A stretch of 6,359 nucleotides of DNA from an uncultured Collinsella sp. GTDB taxonomy: Bacteria; Actinomycetota; Coriobacteriia; Coriobacteriales; Coriobacteriaceae. The position numbers were made by a program, and so were the translations under genes. The notes under the pieces were generated by a model. The model saw only the letters and a program-made list of their open reading frames with translations. It was not told the DNA's origin and made no database searches. Below, one piece after another: positions 4,600 through 6,359 of this stretch; positions within the stretch are counted from its first letter, which is position 1; each line of letters begins with the position of its first letter. The stretch lies in NCBI GenBank assembly GCA_902491915.1, contig CABUJL010000102.1:1-6359 (forward strand), written 5' to 3'.

Positions 4600-6111
4600 T
4601 TATCGATAAGATACGGACTGCTGCGAATCCTTGACTACAACGTCGTGGGCGCCGCCTTCGACGATTGAGGTGGAGCTCACCAGGGTCAGGCGTGCCTTTT
4701 CCTGGAGCTCGGGAATCGAGAGGGCACCGCAGTTGCACATCGTGGACTTGACCTTGTAAAGCGTGCCGCCCACGCCGTCCTTGAGGGAGCCGGCGTACGG
4801 GACGTAGGAGTCGACGCCCTCGACGAAGCTGAGCTTCGCGGCGCCGCCCAGGTCGTAGCGCTGCCAGTTGCGGGCACGCGCGGAACCCTCGCCCCAGTAC
4901 TCCTTCATGTACTGGCCGTTGACGTTGACGCGCTCGGTCGGGCTCTCGTCAAAGCGGGCGAAGTAACGGCCCAGCATCATAAAGTCGGCACCCATAGCAA
5001 GAGCGAGCGTCATGTGGTAGTCGTAGACGATGCCACCGTCGGAGCACACGGGCACGTAGACGCCGGTCTCCTCGTAGTACTCGTCGCGAGCGCGGCAGAC
5101 GTCGATCAGCGCGGTGGCCTGGCCACGGCCGATGCCCTTGGTCTCGCGGGTAATGCAGATGGAACCGCCGCCGATACCGACCTTGATGAAATCGGCACCG
5201 CAGTCGGCCAGGAAGCGGAAGCCCTCGGCGTCGACGACGTTACCAGCACCGACCTTGACATCCTCGCCGTAGTTGGCGCGGATCCACTCGATGGTGCGCT
5301 TCTGCCACTCGCTGAAGCCCTCGGAAGAGTCGATGCACAGGACGTCGGCACCGGCCTCGATGAGCAGCGGCACGCGCTCGGCATAGTCGCGGGTGTTGAT
5401 GCCGGCGCCGACCATGTAGCGCTTGTCGTTATCGAGCAGCTCGTTGGGGTTGGTCTTGTGGCTATCGTAGTCCTTACGGAAAACGATGCCCATCAGGTGA
5501 TCGTTGTCGTCGACGATGGGCAGGGCGTTGAGCTTGTTGTCCCAGATGACGTCGTTGGCAACCTTGAGGCTGATGTTCTTGTCGCCCACGATGAGCTGCT
5601 CACGCGGGGTCATGAACTCGGAGACCTTCGTCTGGTGGTCATCGCGGCTGGGGCGATAGTCACGGCTGGTGACGATGCCCAGGAGCTTACCCTTGGGAGT
5701 GCCATCGTCGGTAACCGGCATGGTGGAGTGACCGGTCTTCTCCTTGAGCTCGATGACCTGCTCCATGGTCATGTCGGGGGTCAGCGTAGAATCGGACTGA
5801 ACGAAGCCGGCCTTGTGATCCTTGACGGCCTTGACCATAGCGGCCTCGGACTCGGCGCTCTGGGAACCGTAAATGAAGGACAGGCCACCCTCGGTAGCGA
5901 GCGCGACACCCATGTCGACGCCCGAGACGGACTGCATGATGGCGGAAACCATGGGGATGTTCAGGGTGATTGCCGGCTTCTCACCGCGCTTAAAGCGGGT
6001 CAGCGGAGTCTTGAGAGAGACGTTGTTGGGGATGCACTGCGAGGACGAGTAACCAGGGACCAGCAGATACTCCGAAAACGTGTGGGACTCACCGGGAAAG
6101 AACGTAGCCAT
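4600..6111 (-). CDS. guaB: Inosine-5'-monophosphate dehydrogenase, Tritrichomonas-type (503 aa)
   Basis: The enzyme oxidises IMP to XMP with NAD+, the committed step to GTP, in the cytoplasm as a tetramer. A (beta/alpha)8 barrel is interrupted by two CBS domains (about 100-220; LLGIVTSRDYRPS and LMGIVFRKDYD end them). Active-site residues are visible: Asp261 (CIDSSEGFSEWQ), catalytic Cys319 in GIGGGSICITRE, Asp358 in CSDGGIVYDYH, and the flap pair Arg418-Tyr419 in ARNWQRYDLGG. The sequence tracks the T. foetus enzyme as I remember it, in motifs, length (503) and residue numbering. It differs from ordinary bacterial GuaB, whose loop is typically GPGSICTTR with V-x-G-V-G after it. Lys310 and Glu431, which in T. 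foetus replace human Arg322 and Gln441 and reduce mycophenolic acid binding, are both present. AAAAAGGAG ends 4 nt before the ATG and supports the start. The gene is probably monocistronic. Confidence 0.97.
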   Translation of the reverse strand: MATFFPGESHTFSEYLLVPGYSSSQCIPNNVSLKTPLTRFKRGEKPAITLNIPMVSAIMQSVSGVDMGVALATEGGLSFIYGSQSAESEAAMVKAVKDHKAGFVQSDSTLTPDMTMEQVIELKEKTGHSTMPVTDDGTPKGKLLGIVTSRDYRPSRDDHQTKVSEFMTPREQLIVGDKNISLKVANDVIWDNKLNALPIVDDNDHLMGIVFRKDYDSHKTNPNELLDNDKRYMVGAGINTRDYAERVPLLIEAGADVLCIDSSEGFSEWQKRTIEWIRANYGEDVKVGAGNVVDAEGFRFLADCGADFIKVGIGGGSICITRETKGIGRGQATALIDVCRARDEYYEETGVYVPVCSDGGIVYDYHMTLALAMGADFMMLGRYFARFDESPTERVNVNGQYMKEYWGEGSARARNWQRYDLGGAAKLSFVEGVDSYVPYAGSLKDGVGGTLYKVKSTMCNCGALSIPELQEKARLTLVSSTSIVEGGAHDVVVKDSQQSVSYR

Positions 6112-6115
6112 GTTT

Positions 6116-6124
6116 CTCCTTTTT
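6116..6124 (-). promoter_or_regulatory. Ribosome binding site of guaB
   Basis: The minus strand reads AAAAAGGAG followed by AAAC and the guaB ATG, a strong purine-rich site. It decides the start, which also aligns with the family N-terminus (HTFSEYLLVPG at residues 10-20). Confidence 0.8.
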
Positions 6125-6169
6125 CCATGCGACCGGTCGGCTGCAGGCCTCGTAGGACCCAGCCCAACC

Positions 6170-6181
6170 TTGGGCGCCCAA
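6170..6181. promoter_or_regulatory. 12-bp perfect palindrome at the guaB transcription start (candidate operator)
   Basis: TTGGGCGCCCAA is perfectly self-complementary and lies about 10 nt downstream of the guaB -10 hexamer, over the first transcribed bases. Adjacent GCCCAACCTTGGGC (6162-6175) is a second, overlapping inverted repeat. Position and symmetry suit a dimeric repressor, or a short hairpin at the 5' end of the guaB mRNA. It matches no operator I know, including the E. coli PurR site. Confidence 0.35.
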
Positions 6182-6190
6182 TACTGGGGA

Positions 6191-6219
6191 AGTATCTTAA
6201 CGCACTTTGACTGCTACAA
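6191..6219 (-). promoter_or_regulatory. Probable guaB promoter
   Basis: On the minus strand TTGTAG (6214-6219) is separated by 17 nt from GATACT (6191-6196), a moderate match to sigma-70-type boxes. The start would be near 6184, giving a leader of about 73 nt to the guaB ATG. The remaining leader (6125-6165) is GC-rich with short inverted repeats, but no purine riboswitch core was recognised. Confidence 0.45.
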
Positions 6220-6220
6220 T
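6192..6220 (+). promoter_or_regulatory. Probable promoter of the plus-strand gene at 6305, overlapping the guaB promoter
   Basis: TACAAT (6215-6220) is one base from the -10 consensus and is preceded by TGC, an extended -10. The hexamer 17 nt upstream, GTATCT, is a weak -35. The -10 falls on the -35 of the guaB promoter and vice versa, so polymerase could occupy only one of the two at a time. The start would be near 6227, leaving about 78 nt of leader, in which GTTTGC and GCAAAC (6265-6279) form a small hairpin. Confidence 0.5.
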
Positions 6221-6304
6221 GCATGATTTAAGAAGAGCACACGAGGGTTTGACGCTGGCATTGCGTTTGCCCAGCAAACACTTTAGCGGGGAGACGTGAG
6301 GCAC

Positions 6305-6359
6305 ATGGATTACAAGACGACGGCAAAGTTGGTCATTCAAGCGCGCGACAAAGATCTGC
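6305..6359 (+). CDS. Start of an unidentified gene (18 complete codons, runs off right edge)
   Basis: The visible translation is MDYKTTAKLVIQARDKDL, soluble and charged with no signal peptide in what is seen. It is too short to assign to a family. GGGGAG (6288-6293) lies 11 nt upstream, rather far, and GAGG (6298-6301) only 3 nt upstream, so the ribosome binding site is ambiguous. An in-frame GTG at 6296 would add three residues but leaves only 2 nt to GGGGAG, so the ATG is preferred. It is transcribed divergently from guaB and shares its control region. The good extended -10 upstream and the coding-like continuation to the edge support a real gene. Confidence 0.6.
   Translation, partial: MDYKTTAKLVIQARDKDL

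Noticed and set aside
6112..6190. Purine (guanine) riboswitch in the guaB leader
   Set aside because: The leader is only about 73 nt, GC-rich, and lacks the conserved three-way-junction bases and kissing loops of the purine aptamer.
5014..6210. A 398-codon open frame on the plus strand opposite guaB
   Set aside because: Same antisense codon-bias effect, with repetitive D/V/G/L composition. The guaB reading frame carries all the catalytic motifs.
6207..6212. TTGACT as a -35 box for the plus-strand gene
   Set aside because: At 17-nt spacing the downstream hexamer is AAGAAG, not a -10. The nearby TACAAT (6215-6220) is better explained as an extended -10 for a start near 6227.
6232..6240. GAAGAGCAC shared with the inner stem of the leuS palindrome (4415-4423)
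   Set aside because: Only nine bases match and there is no inverted partner or flanking similarity, so it is probably chance.

Overview
The window reads as a stretch of core bacterial chromosome from a high-GC Gram-positive organism. The codon usage, the compact GC-rich terminators and the protein sequences suggest the Coriobacteriia (Actinomycetota), with a Collinsella-like gut anaerobe as the best guess. This is an inference from familiarity with these proteins, not a database result. No phage, transposase, CRISPR array, tRNA or rRNA gene was seen.

Layout. (1) 1-824, minus strand: the start of a rimP-nusA operon. A good extended -10 promoter (796-824) is followed within about 20 nt by a strong intrinsic terminator (738-770), then the rimP ribosome binding site, rimP (223-717) and the first 73 codons of nusA, which run off the left edge. 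A terminator inside the leader suggests attenuation, possibly autoregulation by NusA. (2) 825-1086: a non-coding gap. (3) 1087-1659, plus strand: a 190-residue predicted lipoprotein of unknown function. (4) 1700-1739: a strong hairpin between the lipoprotein gene and the convergent leuS, probably terminating both. (5) 1764-4340, minus strand: a complete leucyl-tRNA synthetase, leuS. (6) 4341-4599: the leuS leader and guaB 3' region. It contains a 131-nt near-perfect palindrome with 29-bp perfect arms, a possible leuS promoter and a guaB 3' hairpin. (7) 4600-6111, minus strand: a complete IMP dehydrogenase of the unusual type known from the protozoan Tritrichomonas foetus. (8) 6112-6304: a divergent control region with overlapping back-to-back promoters and a 12-bp palindrome. 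(9) 6305-6359, plus strand: the first 18 codons of an unidentified gene.

How the genes work together. RimP (30S maturation), NusA (transcription elongation and termination) and LeuS (tRNA charging) belong to the gene-expression machinery. GuaB makes XMP, the committed step to GTP. All are growth-linked, so control by growth rate or stringent response would make sense, but no such control is shown by the sequence. The genes are mostly separate transcription units; only rimP-nusA is clearly an operon.

Most worth a second look: the giant palindrome forming the leuS leader (MITE or riboregulator), the leader terminator before rimP-nusA, and the T. foetus-type IMP dehydrogenase, which carries the residues associated with mycophenolic acid resistance in the parasite enzyme.
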